Shown: positions 53,843 through 63,186 of the stretch, one piece after another
Position numbering within the stretch: the stretch's first letter is position 1
Layout of the letters: each line of letters starts with the position of its first letter
Assembly: GCF_002000245.1 (NCBI RefSeq)
Contig: NZ_MTCM01000002.1
Location: 1 to 64,000 of the forward strand
Length of the DNA stretch: 64,000 nucleotides
Reading direction: 5' to 3'
DNA from: Sphingobacterium sp. CZ-UAM
GTDB taxonomy: Bacteria; Bacteroidota; Bacteroidia; Sphingobacteriales; Sphingobacteriaceae
Made by a program: the position numbers and the translations under genes
The notes under the pieces: model-generated
Told to the model about the DNA's origin: nothing
Seen by the model: only the letters and a program-made list of their open reading frames with translations
Database searches by the model: none

Positions 53843-55945
53843 CTATTTTAAAAGCTGGTAAGCAATCAAGGCACTGAAATACGCCAGACCTGTCATAAAA
53901 CCAACCTGAATTAATGTCCATTTCCACGAACCTGTTTCTCTTTTAACCGCTGCTATGGTACTCATACATTGCATGGCAAACGCATAAAATAAGAGAAGCG
54001 ATATTCCCGAAGCAAAATTGTAGGCTGGTAAGCCTGTGTTACGGTTGATCTCCGTCCGCATTTTGCTTAATACGGTTGTTTTCGTTGCTTCATCTTCAAT
54101 ATCAACCTCGTCGCCTAGACTGTATACCGTCGCCATGGTTCCGACGAAAACCTCTCTTGCAGCAAAAGAAGAGATCAGGCCAATTCCCATCTTCCAGTCG
54201 TAACCTAGTGGCTCTACAACCGGTTCAATTGCCATGCCAAGATAACCGAGGAAAGAATGTTCCAGACGGTAAGAAGAGATCTCATGGTCTAGGTCTTCGC
54301 CCGAGAGATTAGGATTGTTTTGTATCACATATTCTTTTGCATTACTGAATTTGTCGTTAGGTCCAAAGCTGCCCAAGGCCCAAAGGATGACCGAGATTGC
54401 CAAGATGATCTTACCCGCACCGAAGACAAAACTTGATGTTTTCTCCCACACATTTAGAGCGACATTTTTCCAGTCCGGAGACTTATAAGTCGGAAGCTCA
54501 AAGATGAGGAAAGACTTGTGTTTGGACTTAATGATTTTTGTCAGAAGAATTGCTGAAAATAATGCGGCAAATATCCCGAGGATATACATGACAAACAAAA
54601 CCATCCCCTGCAGTTGAAATCCGGCGTATTTGGTATTGGGGATCACCAATCCGATCAGTACGATGTAGATAGGGAGACGTGCAGAACAGGTCATGAATGG
54701 CGTAACCAATATGGTGACTAATCTTTCCTTTGCATTTTCAATATTACGTGCAGACATGACGGCAGGTACGGCACATGCCACGCCAGAGATCAGTGGGATG
54801 ACCGATTTTCCATTTAAGCCAAAAGGTCTGAGCCAGCGGTCCATCAGGAAAACCACACGGCTCATATAGCCGGTCTCTTCCATAATCGAAATAAAAATGT
54901 ATAAAATAACGATCTGTGGAATAAAGATGACGATACCTCCGATACCTTTGATAATACCGTTGCTCAACAGATCTGTTAATGGACCCGCAGGTAGGGTTGC
55001 TTGAATGTAGGCTGCGAAATCGCCAAAAAGGCCATCTATAAAGTCCATAGCCGGACCTGACCAGGTATATATGGCCTGGAAAATCAGGAAAAGAATACCA
55101 AAAAAGATCAGATAGCCAAAGATCGGATGGAGCAATACCTTGTCGATCGCGTTTGTCTTATTTTTGTTGGACGCATCGTCCTTGGTATAGATTTCAGCTA
55201 AGTTGCCATCTAAGGATTTGCTCCGCAGGATGGCTTCTTCTTTTTGCAATTTCTCCGCTTTTAATTGATGCTTTTCACGGATTTGTTGAATTGCCTGATT
55301 TTTTTCTTTGGATAAAAAAGATACTTCACCTTTGGCCAAATATTGCCAGGTATGGTATTCGGTATCCAAAGGGAACAGTCTTTTGGTCTCTTCCAATGCT
55401 TCATTCGCTATGGCTGGCAATTGAAACTTGCTGATATACATCGGCGGTACTGCATCGAAGTTTTTGATCAGCTGATCTATGCCTTGCCCTGTGCGTGCAT
55501 TTGTTTCGTATACTTTTGTATTGAGTAGCTGTTCGAGTTTTGGGATATCTATACTGATTCCTTTTTCTTTGGCCTCATCGATCATATTGATGACGAAGAT
55601 GGCCGGAAGACCGAGTTCGCGCGCTTGTTGATAGAGGATGACAGACCTTTTTAGGTTTGTCGGTTCGGCAACGACAACAACGAGATTGGGCCTAAAACTG
55701 TTTTCTTTGTTGACCAGTGTATTAAAGACGACTTCTTCATCCATTGAGCTTGGGAACAATGTATAGGTTCCGGGAAGATCGATGACACGATAGGTCTTGT
55801 TGTTGGCTTTAACTTGTCCCTCACGTTTCTCTACCGTGATACCAGGATAGTTTCCTACTTTCTGATTTAATTTTGTAATCCGGTTAAACAAAGAGGTTTT
55901 ACCCACATTTGGATTACCCAAAAGTGCAATAATCGGGTTATTCAT
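53843..55945 (-). CDS. feoB: Ferrous iron transporter FeoB
   Basis: 700 residues. The N-terminal G-domain has G1 GNPNVGKTS (about 10-18), the G2 Thr in YPGITVEKREG, G3 DLPGTY and G4 NMIDEAKE; a helical insertion domain (about 165-250) follows, then about eight to ten membrane segments with the Gate motifs (ISGVACAVPAVMSAR and SSFAAREVFVGTMATVYS). It moves Fe2+ across the inner membrane. Its start overlaps the feoA stop as TAATG, so translation is coupled. Confidence 0.95.
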   Translation of the reverse strand: MNNPIIALLGNPNVGKTSLFNRITKLNQKVGNYPGITVEKREGQVKANNKTYRVIDLPGTYTLFPSSMDEEVVFNTLVNKENSFRPNLVVVVAEPTNLKRSVILYQQARELGLPAIFVINMIDEAKEKGISIDIPKLEQLLNTKVYETNARTGQGIDQLIKNFDAVPPMYISKFQLPAIANEALEETKRLFPLDTEYHTWQYLAKGEVSFLSKEKNQAIQQIREKHQLKAEKLQKEEAILRSKSLDGNLAEIYTKDDASNKNKTNAIDKVLLHPIFGYLIFFGILFLIFQAIYTWSGPAMDFIDGLFGDFAAYIQATLPAGPLTDLLSNGIIKGIGGIVIFIPQIVILYIFISIMEETGYMSRVVFLMDRWLRPFGLNGKSVIPLISGVACAVPAVMSARNIENAKERLVTILVTPFMTCSARLPIYIVLIGLVIPNTKYAGFQLQGMVLFVMYILGIFAALFSAILLTKIIKSKHKSFLIFELPTYKSPDWKNVALNVWEKTSSFVFGAGKIILAISVILWALGSFGPNDKFSNAKEYVIQNNPNLSGEDLDHEISSYRLEHSFLGYLGMAIEPVVEPLGYDWKMGIGLISSFAAREVFVGTMATVYSLGDEVDIEDEATKTTVLSKMRTEINRNTGLPAYNFASGISLLLFYAFAMQCMSTIAAVKRETGSWKWTLIQVGFMTGLAYFSALIAYQLLK

Positions 55946-56184
55946 TATTTTTGATCAATAAGGATGACTTTAGCTTCTGATTTGCGAATGGCAATCAAGG
56001 CGTTATTAGCAATAATATTTAAACATATAGGACCATTTAAAGGTGCGATATGTTTCACTTCTACTTCTGTACCGGGTACAAAACCCAATTCGAAAAATTT
56101 AGCTGGAATATCGTGCGAATCAAAATCAATAATTACCGCTTTTTCCCCTTTTTTTAGCTTGTCTAAGCTAGTTTTATTACGCAT
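55945..56184 (-). CDS. feoA: Ferrous iron transport protein FeoA
   Basis: 79 residues, the SH3-like FeoA fold: LKKGEKAVIIDFD, FFELGFVPGTEVEV and PLNGPICLNIIANNALIAIRKSEA. A cytoplasmic partner of FeoB. First gene of the feo operon; a 7-1-7 palindrome resembling a Fur/PerR box lies 46-60 bases upstream, between it and the divergent MarR gene. Confidence 0.93.
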   Translation of the reverse strand: MRNKTSLDKLKKGEKAVIIDFDSHDIPAKFFELGFVPGTEVEVKHIAPLNGPICLNIIANNALIAIRKSEAKVILIDQK

Positions 56185-56229
56185 CTACCTGTTTTTTTGT
56201 ATCCTCCAAATATACAGATTTTCTACCAT

Positions 56230-56244
56230 TTAGAATGATTCTAA
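56230..56244. promoter_or_regulatory. Fur/PerR-like box in the feoA-marR intergenic region
   Basis: TTAGAAT-G-ATTCTAA is a perfect 7-1-7 palindrome. It differs from the PerR consensus TTATAATNATTATAA at one position per half and has the geometry of the Fur 7-1-7 box. It lies where a repressor could block feoAB and possibly the MarR gene. Confidence 0.5.
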
Positions 56245-56278
56245 TGTCATAGTTATGTATTTAGCGCAAAAAACAGCT

Positions 56279-56286
56279 ATCTTTAC
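56279..56286 (+). promoter_or_regulatory. Candidate -7 element of the MarR gene
   Basis: TATCTTTA matches TAnnTTTG except the last base, 30 bases before the ATG; TTTA near 56260 is a possible -33. Confidence 0.4.
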
Positions 56287-56315
56287 GGGTAAAAAGGGAT
56301 TAATTATCAACCAAA

Positions 56316-56765
56316 ATGAAAATCGAGGACGAAATCAAAGTAAGTAAATTCAGTAATGAATGGCATCGTTGTACCGTAAATATCCTATACACGTACAATT
56401 GGCTTAACAACGAACTTGAGCAAAGGGCAGCCAAAGAGCGGATCACTTTGAAACAATTTAATGTCTTACGCATTCTCCGGGGACAATACCCAAAACCTGC
56501 AACCAATAGCCTGATCAAATCAAGGATGTTAAGTACGACACCTGATATCTCCCGAATGATAGATAGAATGGTAACGAAAGGACTTGTTTCCCGTTGTCAA
56601 TCCGGCGGTGATAAGCGGGCAGTTGATCTGGTTATCACCGATAAGGGGCTGGAGATCCTTAAGAACCTGGAGGAACCAATGTTAATGAAAGATATTTTGT
56701 CCGATAGGATTACTCCCAAAGAAGCAACCCAGCTCAGCGCTTTATTGGACAAGCTGAGAGGCTAA
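56316..56765 (+). CDS. MarR-family transcriptional regulator
   Basis: 149 residues with the MarR winged helix: ITLKQFNVLRILRGQYPKPAT, recognition helix region TPDISRMIDRMVTKGLVSR, and wing with GGDKRAVDLVITDKGLEIL. The effector is unknown. It is divergent from feoAB and could regulate that operon or itself. Its stop codon directly meets that of the convergent ZIP gene (56765/56766), with no visible terminator. Confidence 0.9.
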   Translation: MKIEDEIKVSKFSNEWHRCTVNILYTYNWLNNELEQRAAKERITLKQFNVLRILRGQYPKPATNSLIKSRMLSTTPDISRMIDRMVTKGLVSRCQSGGDKRAVDLVITDKGLEILKNLEEPMLMKDILSDRITPKEATQLSALLDKLRG

Positions 56766-57593
56766 TTAATGTGCATGGTCATGGTCATGATGATCATGAT
56801 CATGCAGCTCTTCTTGCTTGCCCTGTCCGTGGTCGTGAGCATGATCATGCTCGCCAGCGAAAGCAAAACTTGCTAAGGCAATGGCCACTCCGGCGATTAC
56901 CGCAATCATTTTCTTTTTGTTAAATTTATGATGGTCTATAGATCCGGACTCGAACAATATGGTTGTCGATATATGTAGAAATATACCAATTACCACGGCC
57001 ATGATCTTATCAAAATATTGTTGAATATGACCAACCTCGCCAGCGCTAATCGCTTTACTCAATAGGAAGCCGAAAGGGGTCATGGCCGCGAATAGTGCCA
57101 GTGTAATGATAATCGTGTTTTTTTTCAGGTGTGTGCTGATAAGTATGCTACCTAAGGCGAATGCCGCAGGAATATGGTGGATCGAGATCCCCAAGGCTAG
57201 CTCGGTCTGATGTGTCGCTGCCAATGGCATTCCCTCAAGGAAGGCGTGTAGACATAAGCTAAACATGATACCGATTGGAAAGCTGTGGCTGTGATGGCCA
57301 TGCCCATTCTCGGTATGGATATGTCCGTGTTCAATTCCCTGAGAAAATTGCTCAAGAAACAACTGGAATAAAAAGCCACCGAGTACATAGATGCCCAATA
57401 TTTCGGGTGAGGTATTCGTCGACTGGTATACATGTGGAATTAAATGCAGTACAGTAATGGAGAATAGATAAGCCCCACTAAAAGAAAGGATCAATTTTAG
57501 AAAATTTGTTCCTTTTTTCTGGACGAAAAAAACAGCGATACCACTTGCAAATGCAGGTACGAATAAAATTAAAATCAATAAAATTGAATTCAT
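56766..57593 (-). CDS. ZIP-family metal transporter
   Basis: 275 residues, eight hydrophobic segments. The metal site lies in the membrane helices IMFSLCLHAFLEGMPLA and LGISIHHIPAAFALG, with the His-rich loop HGHIHTENGHGHHSH before them and a His-rich tail (HDHDHHDHDHAH). It carries divalent metals such as zinc or iron; direction is usually inward. It overlaps the PAP2 gene as TAATG and is co-translated with it. Confidence 0.9.
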   Translation of the reverse strand: MNSILLILILFVPAFASGIAVFFVQKKGTNFLKLILSFSGAYLFSITVLHLIPHVYQSTNTSPEILGIYVLGGFLFQLFLEQFSQGIEHGHIHTENGHGHHSHSFPIGIMFSLCLHAFLEGMPLAATHQTELALGISIHHIPAAFALGSILISTHLKKNTIIITLALFAAMTPFGFLLSKAISAGEVGHIQQYFDKIMAVVIGIFLHISTTILFESGSIDHHKFNKKKMIAVIAGVAIALASFAFAGEHDHAHDHGQGKQEELHDHDHHDHDHAH

Positions 57594-58174
57594 TATACTT
57601 GTTCAGTTTTAAAAAAGCTAGGTACAAACCGCTTAAATAGATAGCCTGTAGCCAATCCGACCAGGATTCCAAGTGCGGAGCCACAGAGTATATCAAAGGG
57701 GTAATGAACACCAACATAGATTTGAGAGACCGAAATCAGGAATGCCCAGGCAATACAAAGCCAAAGCACATATTTCCATCTTCGTCGGAAAAGCACAATC
57801 CAGAAGAAGGCCAGGGAAAAGTGATTGGCCGCATGGGAGGAGGTAAAGCTAAATCCGGAGCCACAGCGTACCCGAATATTGACATTTTCCTTAAACTCCA
57901 CATCATTGCAGGGCCTGATTCTTTTGACAGTCTTTTTGATCAAATGCGATGAGATCCCATCAGAAATACCAAAAGTAACCAATGTCATTGCCACAATCAG
58001 TATACCCATTTTTCCATAAGTTTTTATGAAAAAAATAACCAGAAATAGATACAGTGGAGCCCATGTGTATGGATTACGTAAAATAGGCAACAGCCAGTCA
58101 AATACAGGGTTACTTAAACCTTGATTGATGGCAAGAAAAATTTCCTGGTCGATGTGTACTAATTGTTGAATCAT
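57593..58174 (-). CDS. PAP2-family membrane phosphatase
   Basis: 193 residues, five to six hydrophobic segments. The three PAP2 motifs are complete: KKTVKRIRPC, FTSSHAANHFS (SxxH) and SQIYVGVHYPFD. It dephosphorylates a lipid such as undecaprenyl pyrophosphate or phosphatidic acid at the outer face of the inner membrane. First gene of the PAP2-ZIP unit. Confidence 0.9.
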   Translation of the reverse strand: MIQQLVHIDQEIFLAINQGLSNPVFDWLLPILRNPYTWAPLYLFLVIFFIKTYGKMGILIVAMTLVTFGISDGISSHLIKKTVKRIRPCNDVEFKENVNIRVRCGSGFSFTSSHAANHFSLAFFWIVLFRRRWKYVLWLCIAWAFLISVSQIYVGVHYPFDILCGSALGILVGLATGYLFKRFVPSFFKTEQV

Positions 58175-58375
58175 AAATGTTGTTGATTACAATGAAATTC
58201 CCAAACTTTTAAAAACTCGCTTTTCAAAAGTAAAAATAATTTCATTGCAAACGATTGTTTCTTTTAAAAACAACTTTGTTGCAACAAAGATACGTTAAAT
58301 ATTCAATAATTATAATTTTAATTCGATATTTTATTGCCATAATGCTAAATTTACACGTTAATCAATTCAAAGGAA

Positions 58376-59758
58376 ATGACTTTAATTAAATCAATCTCAG
58401 GAATACGCGGTACGATAGGCGGTCGTGCAGGAGAAGGACTTACGCCAATAGATATTGTTAAATTTACAGCTGCTTACGGAACTATTATTGTAAAGCAAAC
58501 CGGAATAAAGAAAATTGTAGTTGGAAGAGATGCCCGTGTTTCTGGCGAAATGGTCAGTAACCTTGTTATCGGAACCCTGCAAAGTATCGGTGTTGACGTC
58601 ATTGATTTGGGATTATCGACAACGCCTACAGTGGAGATTGCTGTTCCCATGGAAAAAGCGGCCGGAGGGATTATCCTGACAGCTTCGCATAATCCGGGAC
58701 AATGGAATGCGCTAAAACTGTTGAATGCAAAAGGCGAATTTATATCCGACGCGGAAGGTCAGGAAGTTTTAGCCCTTGGTGAATCCCTGGATTTTGATTT
58801 TTCTGCTGTCGAGCAACTAGGTTCGGTACACAAAGATTATTCTTATCTACAAAAACATGTTGATGCTGTATTGGCATTGGAATATGTAGATAAGGAAGCG
58901 ATCAAAGCGGCGAACTTTAAAGTTGCTTTGGATGCGGTGAATAGTACGGGTGGAACATTTATTCCTGCCTTACTGGATGCGCTGGGTGTACAGACAATTT
59001 ATAAAATTCACTGTGAGCCGAATGGCAATTTCCCGCATAACCCCGAGCCTCTAAAGGAACATCTCACAGATTTATCTGCTGCCGTGATCGAAAATAAAGC
59101 TGACTTGGGAATTGCTGTCGATCCTGACGTGGACCGTTTGGTATTCATGATGGAAGACGGGGAGTTATTTGGTGAGGAGTATACACTTGTTGCTGTTGCA
59201 GATTATCTTTTGCAGCACAAAAAAGGGAATACAGTCTCCAATTTATCGTCGACACGTGCCCTACGTGATGTAACCAAAGCTCACGGTGGTGAATATTATG
59301 CTGCTGCTGTAGGCGAAGTTAATGTGGTCACCAAAATGAAAGAAGTAGATGCTGTGATCGGTGGCGAAGGTAATGGTGGGGTAATCTATCCAGCCTCACA
59401 CTATGGTCGTGATGCTCTGGTAGGTGTGGCTATTTTCCTGACGCATTTGGCTAAGTTGGGTAAGAAAGCTTCGGAGTACCGCGCTTCACTGCCACAATAT
59501 TTTATGTCCAAGAATAAGATCACGTTGACACCAGAACTGGATATCGACAATCTTTTGGCGAAAATGGAAGAAAAGTATAAAAATGAAGAACACAGTACCA
59601 TCGATGGACTGAAAATAGACTTTGAAAATGAGTGGGTGCATTTGCGTAAATCCAATACGGAGCCTATCATTCGGATCTACTCCGAAGGGCCAACACCGGA
59701 GGCCGCGGAGCAGATCGCGCAAAAAATCATTCGCGAGATCGAAGAAATAATTAAATAA
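58376..59758 (+). CDS. glmM: Phosphoglucosamine mutase
   Basis: 460 residues of the alpha-D-phosphohexomutase family. Catalytic Ser104 in TASHNPGQWNALK, metal loop DPDVDRLVF, sugar-binding GGEGNGGVIYP and the phosphate-binding RKSNTEPIIRIYSEG. The GlmM role (glucosamine-6-P to glucosamine-1-P for peptidoglycan) is the most likely in Bacteroidota; phosphomannomutase activity cannot be excluded. AAAGGA lies just before the ATG. Terminator follows. Confidence 0.88.
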   Translation: MTLIKSISGIRGTIGGRAGEGLTPIDIVKFTAAYGTIIVKQTGIKKIVVGRDARVSGEMVSNLVIGTLQSIGVDVIDLGLSTTPTVEIAVPMEKAAGGIILTASHNPGQWNALKLLNAKGEFISDAEGQEVLALGESLDFDFSAVEQLGSVHKDYSYLQKHVDAVLALEYVDKEAIKAANFKVALDAVNSTGGTFIPALLDALGVQTIYKIHCEPNGNFPHNPEPLKEHLTDLSAAVIENKADLGIAVDPDVDRLVFMMEDGELFGEEYTLVAVADYLLQHKKGNTVSNLSSTRALRDVTKAHGGEYYAAAVGEVNVVTKMKEVDAVIGGEGNGGVIYPASHYGRDALVGVAIFLTHLAKLGKKASEYRASLPQYFMSKNKITLTPELDIDNLLAKMEEKYKNEEHSTIDGLKIDFENEWVHLRKSNTEPIIRIYSEGPTPEAAEQIAQKIIREIEEIIK

Positions 59759-59760
59759 AA

Positions 59761-59792
59761 ACAAAAAGCTGCATCCGCAGCTTTTTGTTTTA
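59761..59792 (+). terminator. Terminator after glmM
   Basis: ACAAAAAGCTGC (59761-59772) pairs with GCAGCTTTTTGT (59777-59788). Confidence 0.85.
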
Positions 59793-59842
59793 TGATCTAC
59801 ACGGCAATATATTTCCACAAATAAAATACGTAAGCATAATTT

Positions 59843-61918
59843 ATGATGAAGAAGACCCTTATAGCGATTTATTGTTTTTTGAGTCTATTTTTATATGCAG
59901 TTCCGCTGATGGCTCAGAAGCCTGTTGATGCAGTCAATGCGACTTTGGATACCTGGCATAAATCTTCGGGCGAAGTCAAATTTGGGCCTTTTCTAAACGC
60001 GCTGGCAGCAGATGCCGTTATCTTGGGAGCCGACCGGCAGGAACGCTGGGATAAAAACCATAGTAGTACATTCTCTGAGCAATATTTTAACGCCCAATAT
60101 GCTTGGAACTATACTTATCAAAACAGATATATCCATTTTAATACCGATAGTACAACGGCTTGGTTTGATGAGACTTTTAAGATAAACACCAAGTATTTTC
60201 GGGGTACAGGTGTGCTGAGCAAGATCGATAATGATTGGAAGATCAGGCAATATAACCTGTCCATGCTTACGCCTTATCAGGAGGTCAAGTCGGCCATTGG
60301 TGGAAAGCTGGGACACAATGTGCATAATAACCTGTTGCTGGTCATGGTGCTGTTTTTCTTTATGGCCATGCTGTTTGTGCTGAGTCAACGACTAAAAATA
60401 TCCTATCCCATCTTATTGGTTATAGGTGGTCTAGGGATTTCCCTTATTCCCGGAGCGCCAGTGATTAGTATAGATCCGGATATTGTCTTTTTGGTATTTT
60501 TACCACCCTTGCTGTTTGAAGCGGCCTGGTATACCAACTGGAACAATTTTTTGAAATGGCGGCGATCTATTTTCATCATGGGTTTTGGGCTGGTCTTTTT
60601 TACTTCCTTGGCAATCGCATATTTTTCGGTGAGTATTATTCCAGGGTTCACCTTGGCTTTGGGCTTTTTGCTGGGCGGGATTATTTCTCCTCCGGACGCA
60701 GTTGCTGCCAGTTCGGTATTAAAAGGCGTGAGTATACCTAAACGGGGTATCACGATCTTGGAAGGGGAGAGTCTCGTCAACGATGCGGCTTCTTTGACTG
60801 TATTTCGGTTTGCTTCCATCGCTATCCTAACGGGGCAGTTTGCGATGGGTACTGCAACAACACAATTTCTTGTACTCTCCGTAATGGGTGTTGTTGTCGG
60901 ACTTGTGATCGGCCATATCTTGTATTTCTTCTTGCGTTATGTAGCTAAATCCTCCAGTATATCGACGCCAATTACGTTGATCGCTCCTTACCTGATGTAT
61001 ATCGTTGCCGAACATTTTGAATGGTCAGGTGTTCTGGCTGTGGTCAGTGGCGGCTTGTTCCTTTCTTTCCGGGCGGGTGATTATCTGAACTATCATACCC
61101 GGATACAAACCAAGGAAGTTTGGGCAACAATTGGATTTTTATTGAATGGTTTTGTTTTTATCTTGATTGGACTTGAACTGCCAGTGATCATCAATGGGCT
61201 GGGGGAATATTCGATGGAAGAAGCAATTGATTTTTCTCTGGCCATCTGTGTTATTGTCATTGTATTGCGCTTGGTTGCGGTTTATCTTTCTGCCTATGTT
61301 CCACGTTTATTGTTTAAAAGAGTTCGTGTCAAAGAAAAAGGCCCGGGTTGGAAGCTGCCGTTGATCGTCGGCTGGGCCGGTATGCGGGGCGTTGTTTCGC
61401 TTGCCTCAGCCTTGGCTATCCCGATGACATTATATGACGGAACAGCTTTCCCGCATCGTAATCTTATTTTGTTTATCACTTTTGTCGTTATTCTGGTGAC
61501 TCTGGTGTTTCAGGGACTTACACTGCCCCTGCTGATAAAATTGATCAAGATCGAGGAGGTTGATGAACAGGTACCGATGGAAGAGCAAATTGATGAAATC
61601 CGTGTTCGGCTAGGTAAGGACTCCATCGCTTATCTCGATAAGCATTATGCCAAAGAGATGATGGAATACGAAACAATCGCAAGGGTAAAAGAGCAGCTTA
61701 TCCGAAGCATAAATGCATCTGAACGAGCCAAAGAAGAGGACACCCGGGCGCAGTTATCGGCTGTCAGGGGATTATATAATAAAATTATGCTCGAAATTCT
61801 GGCGGTACGTCGGGAAGGATTAGCGAAAATGAAGGAGAGCAAAGAGTACGACAGTGACGTCATCAAAGATTTAGAATATTCATTGGACTTAGAAGAGTCG
61901 CGCCTGACACGCAAATAA
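59843..61918 (+). CDS. CPA1 Na+/H+ antiporter with N-terminal SnoaL-like domain
   Basis: 691 residues. A signal peptide (about 1-24, ending PLMAQ) leads to a SnoaL/NTF2-like domain (about 27-145, LDTWHKSSGEVKFGPFLNALAADAV, ending WKIRQYNLSMLTP). Then comes a complete CPA1 (NhaP-type) antiporter of about 12 membrane segments (about 160-560) with SPPDAVAAS and VNDAASLTVF carrying the transport Asp residues, and a charged helical C-terminal tail. It should exchange Na+ or K+ for H+. The exported N-terminal domain is an unusual addition, probably a periplasmic sensor or lid. ATG at 59843 or 59846. Confidence 0.88.
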   Translation: MMKKTLIAIYCFLSLFLYAVPLMAQKPVDAVNATLDTWHKSSGEVKFGPFLNALAADAVILGADRQERWDKNHSSTFSEQYFNAQYAWNYTYQNRYIHFNTDSTTAWFDETFKINTKYFRGTGVLSKIDNDWKIRQYNLSMLTPYQEVKSAIGGKLGHNVHNNLLLVMVLFFFMAMLFVLSQRLKISYPILLVIGGLGISLIPGAPVISIDPDIVFLVFLPPLLFEAAWYTNWNNFLKWRRSIFIMGFGLVFFTSLAIAYFSVSIIPGFTLALGFLLGGIISPPDAVAASSVLKGVSIPKRGITILEGESLVNDAASLTVFRFASIAILTGQFAMGTATTQFLVLSVMGVVVGLVIGHILYFFLRYVAKSSSISTPITLIAPYLMYIVAEHFEWSGVLAVVSGGLFLSFRAGDYLNYHTRIQTKEVWATIGFLLNGFVFILIGLELPVIINGLGEYSMEEAIDFSLAICVIVIVLRLVAVYLSAYVPRLLFKRVRVKEKGPGWKLPLIVGWAGMRGVVSLASALAIPMTLYDGTAFPHRNLILFITFVVILVTLVFQGLTLPLLIKLIKIEEVDEQVPMEEQIDEIRVRLGKDSIAYLDKHYAKEMMEYETIARVKEQLIRSINASERAKEEDTRAQLSAVRGLYNKIMLEILAVRREGLAKMKESKEYDSDVIKDLEYSLDLEESRLTRK

Positions 61919-61941
61919 GGAGGACTGAGCCCTAGAGATTC

Positions 61942-61990
61942 AAAAATAGCCGGGTTAACCTATTGGACCAACCTGGCTATTTTTCCTTTA
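61942..61990. terminator. Bidirectional terminator
   Basis: AAAAATAGCCGGGTT (61942-61956) pairs with AACCTGGCTATTTTT (61970-61984) with one G-U pair. The stop codon of the minus-strand gene lies in its loop. Confidence 0.8.
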
Positions 61991-62982
61991 TCACCAGCTA
62001 AGAAAACAGCTTTACCCTTTTTCGCCTTCTGCACGGCATTGTAGCTATCTGGCGAGATATTATACCATGTTTTTCCTTTGTCCGCTGACAGATCTGTTCC
62101 TGATGTTCCGGTACAGATAAGTTGTTTGTTCGAGAGATAGATAACAGCCGATTTAAAACCCGATACTGGCTGATGGGAAGCTTGCCAAGTTTTACCACCA
62201 TCATTGCTCAAAAAGCAGGCTTTATCCTTATTTTTATCATTTCGGTAATCCCCACCAACGACAATCCCCGATTTAGGCGAACTGAATGCAATGGAAAAAG
62301 GGCCAGTGCTATTTTGCCCCTGCGTAATGGGACATCTGTAACGCTGCCAGGTATCTCCCTGATCTTTGCTCGTGTAGATATTGGAAACCGTTCCGCCGGT
62401 TGCGATCCAAAAGTCGCCCGTGGCAAGACTAAAGATGGAGGTACCACTGGCTGCAAAACCGGCCTCACCTTCGGCAATGGTATAGCTAAGGTTGGAGGAT
62501 ATATCTTTCCAGGTCTGCCCAAAATCTGTTGTTTTTAAGAGGGGCATCTGTCCTTGGATAGCATCGCCGAAAGCGATACCCACACCTTTTGGTGTAAAAG
62601 CAAAACCATCATAAAATATTTCGGGACGTGTATCTTTAAAAACCTCTTTCCAGCTTCTGCCCGCATCATTGGTTAGTAATATTAAGGCCGGGGAACCTGC
62701 TGAAATAATCAGGGCCTGATTTTCATCGAAAGCCTCGATATCCCTAAAGTCTATCTTTTCGTAACCGATGGGATTGACCCACTGCCAATTTTTTCCAGCA
62801 TCGGTACTCAAACCCACTGTACCGTTGTTTCCGCTGACCCATAGTGTCTGATCATCGACAACACTTAGTCCCCGATAACTGCTATTGCGTTCTTGATTCA
62901 ACAGCCTAATTGTGTTTTTTTGTGCAGATAGACTTTCGATAAGAAAGACCTGGACGAGAAAGAAAAAAAATAGTGGTTTCAT
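61960..62982 (-). CDS. Exported YCF48/BNR-repeat beta-propeller protein
   Basis: 340 residues. Signal peptide (about 1-20, ending SLSAQ), then a predicted beta-propeller with repeated Asp-box-like turns (STDAGKNWQW, TNDAGRSWKE, TTDFGQTWKD, SKDQGDTWQR, SNDGGKTWQA, SADKGKTWYN). It belongs with YCF48/HCF136-like and sialidase-fold proteins. No catalytic residues of sialidases are seen, so a structural or assembly role is likelier. Function unknown. Confidence 0.85.
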   Translation of the reverse strand: MKPLFFFFLVQVFLIESLSAQKNTIRLLNQERNSSYRGLSVVDDQTLWVSGNNGTVGLSTDAGKNWQWVNPIGYEKIDFRDIEAFDENQALIISAGSPALILLTNDAGRSWKEVFKDTRPEIFYDGFAFTPKGVGIAFGDAIQGQMPLLKTTDFGQTWKDISSNLSYTIAEGEAGFAASGTSIFSLATGDFWIATGGTVSNIYTSKDQGDTWQRYRCPITQGQNSTGPFSIAFSSPKSGIVVGGDYRNDKNKDKACFLSNDGGKTWQASHQPVSGFKSAVIYLSNKQLICTGTSGTDLSADKGKTWYNISPDSYNAVQKAKKGKAVFLAGDKGKIARLVQ

Positions 62983-63012
62983 GTGGTTATACTAGTTATT
63001 GCAATAAATTCA

Positions 63013-63183
63013 GTGTATAATGACGTTAAACTTAAATGTATTGTTGCGGGAGATCTGTTCGTATTACTGTGGTAAATTCATTTGCACTAAATGCAGTAAT
63101 ATAATTGCAGTAGATCTATTTACGTTAAATTCAATTGTACTTTTTGCTGTAAATCCATTCGCATTGTTACGGTAAATCTACGC
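63013..63183. repeat. Degenerate tandem repeat of about 23 nt
   Basis: About seven diverged units (starts near 63013, 63038, 63061, 63084, 63107, 63137 and 63161), most beginning G(T/C)A-T and containing TGCGGTAAATC-like or TGCAGTA-like cores and ending ATTC/ATTT. Examples are GTATTACTGTGGTAAATTCA and GCATTGTTACGGTAAATCTA. It fills the gap between two minus-strand genes and resembles an old, decayed array. Confidence 0.5.
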
Positions 63184-63186
63184 ATA

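Noticed and set aside
63013..63183. CRISPR array
   Set aside because: Units are diverged and contiguous with no constant repeat or unique spacers, and no cas genes are nearby.
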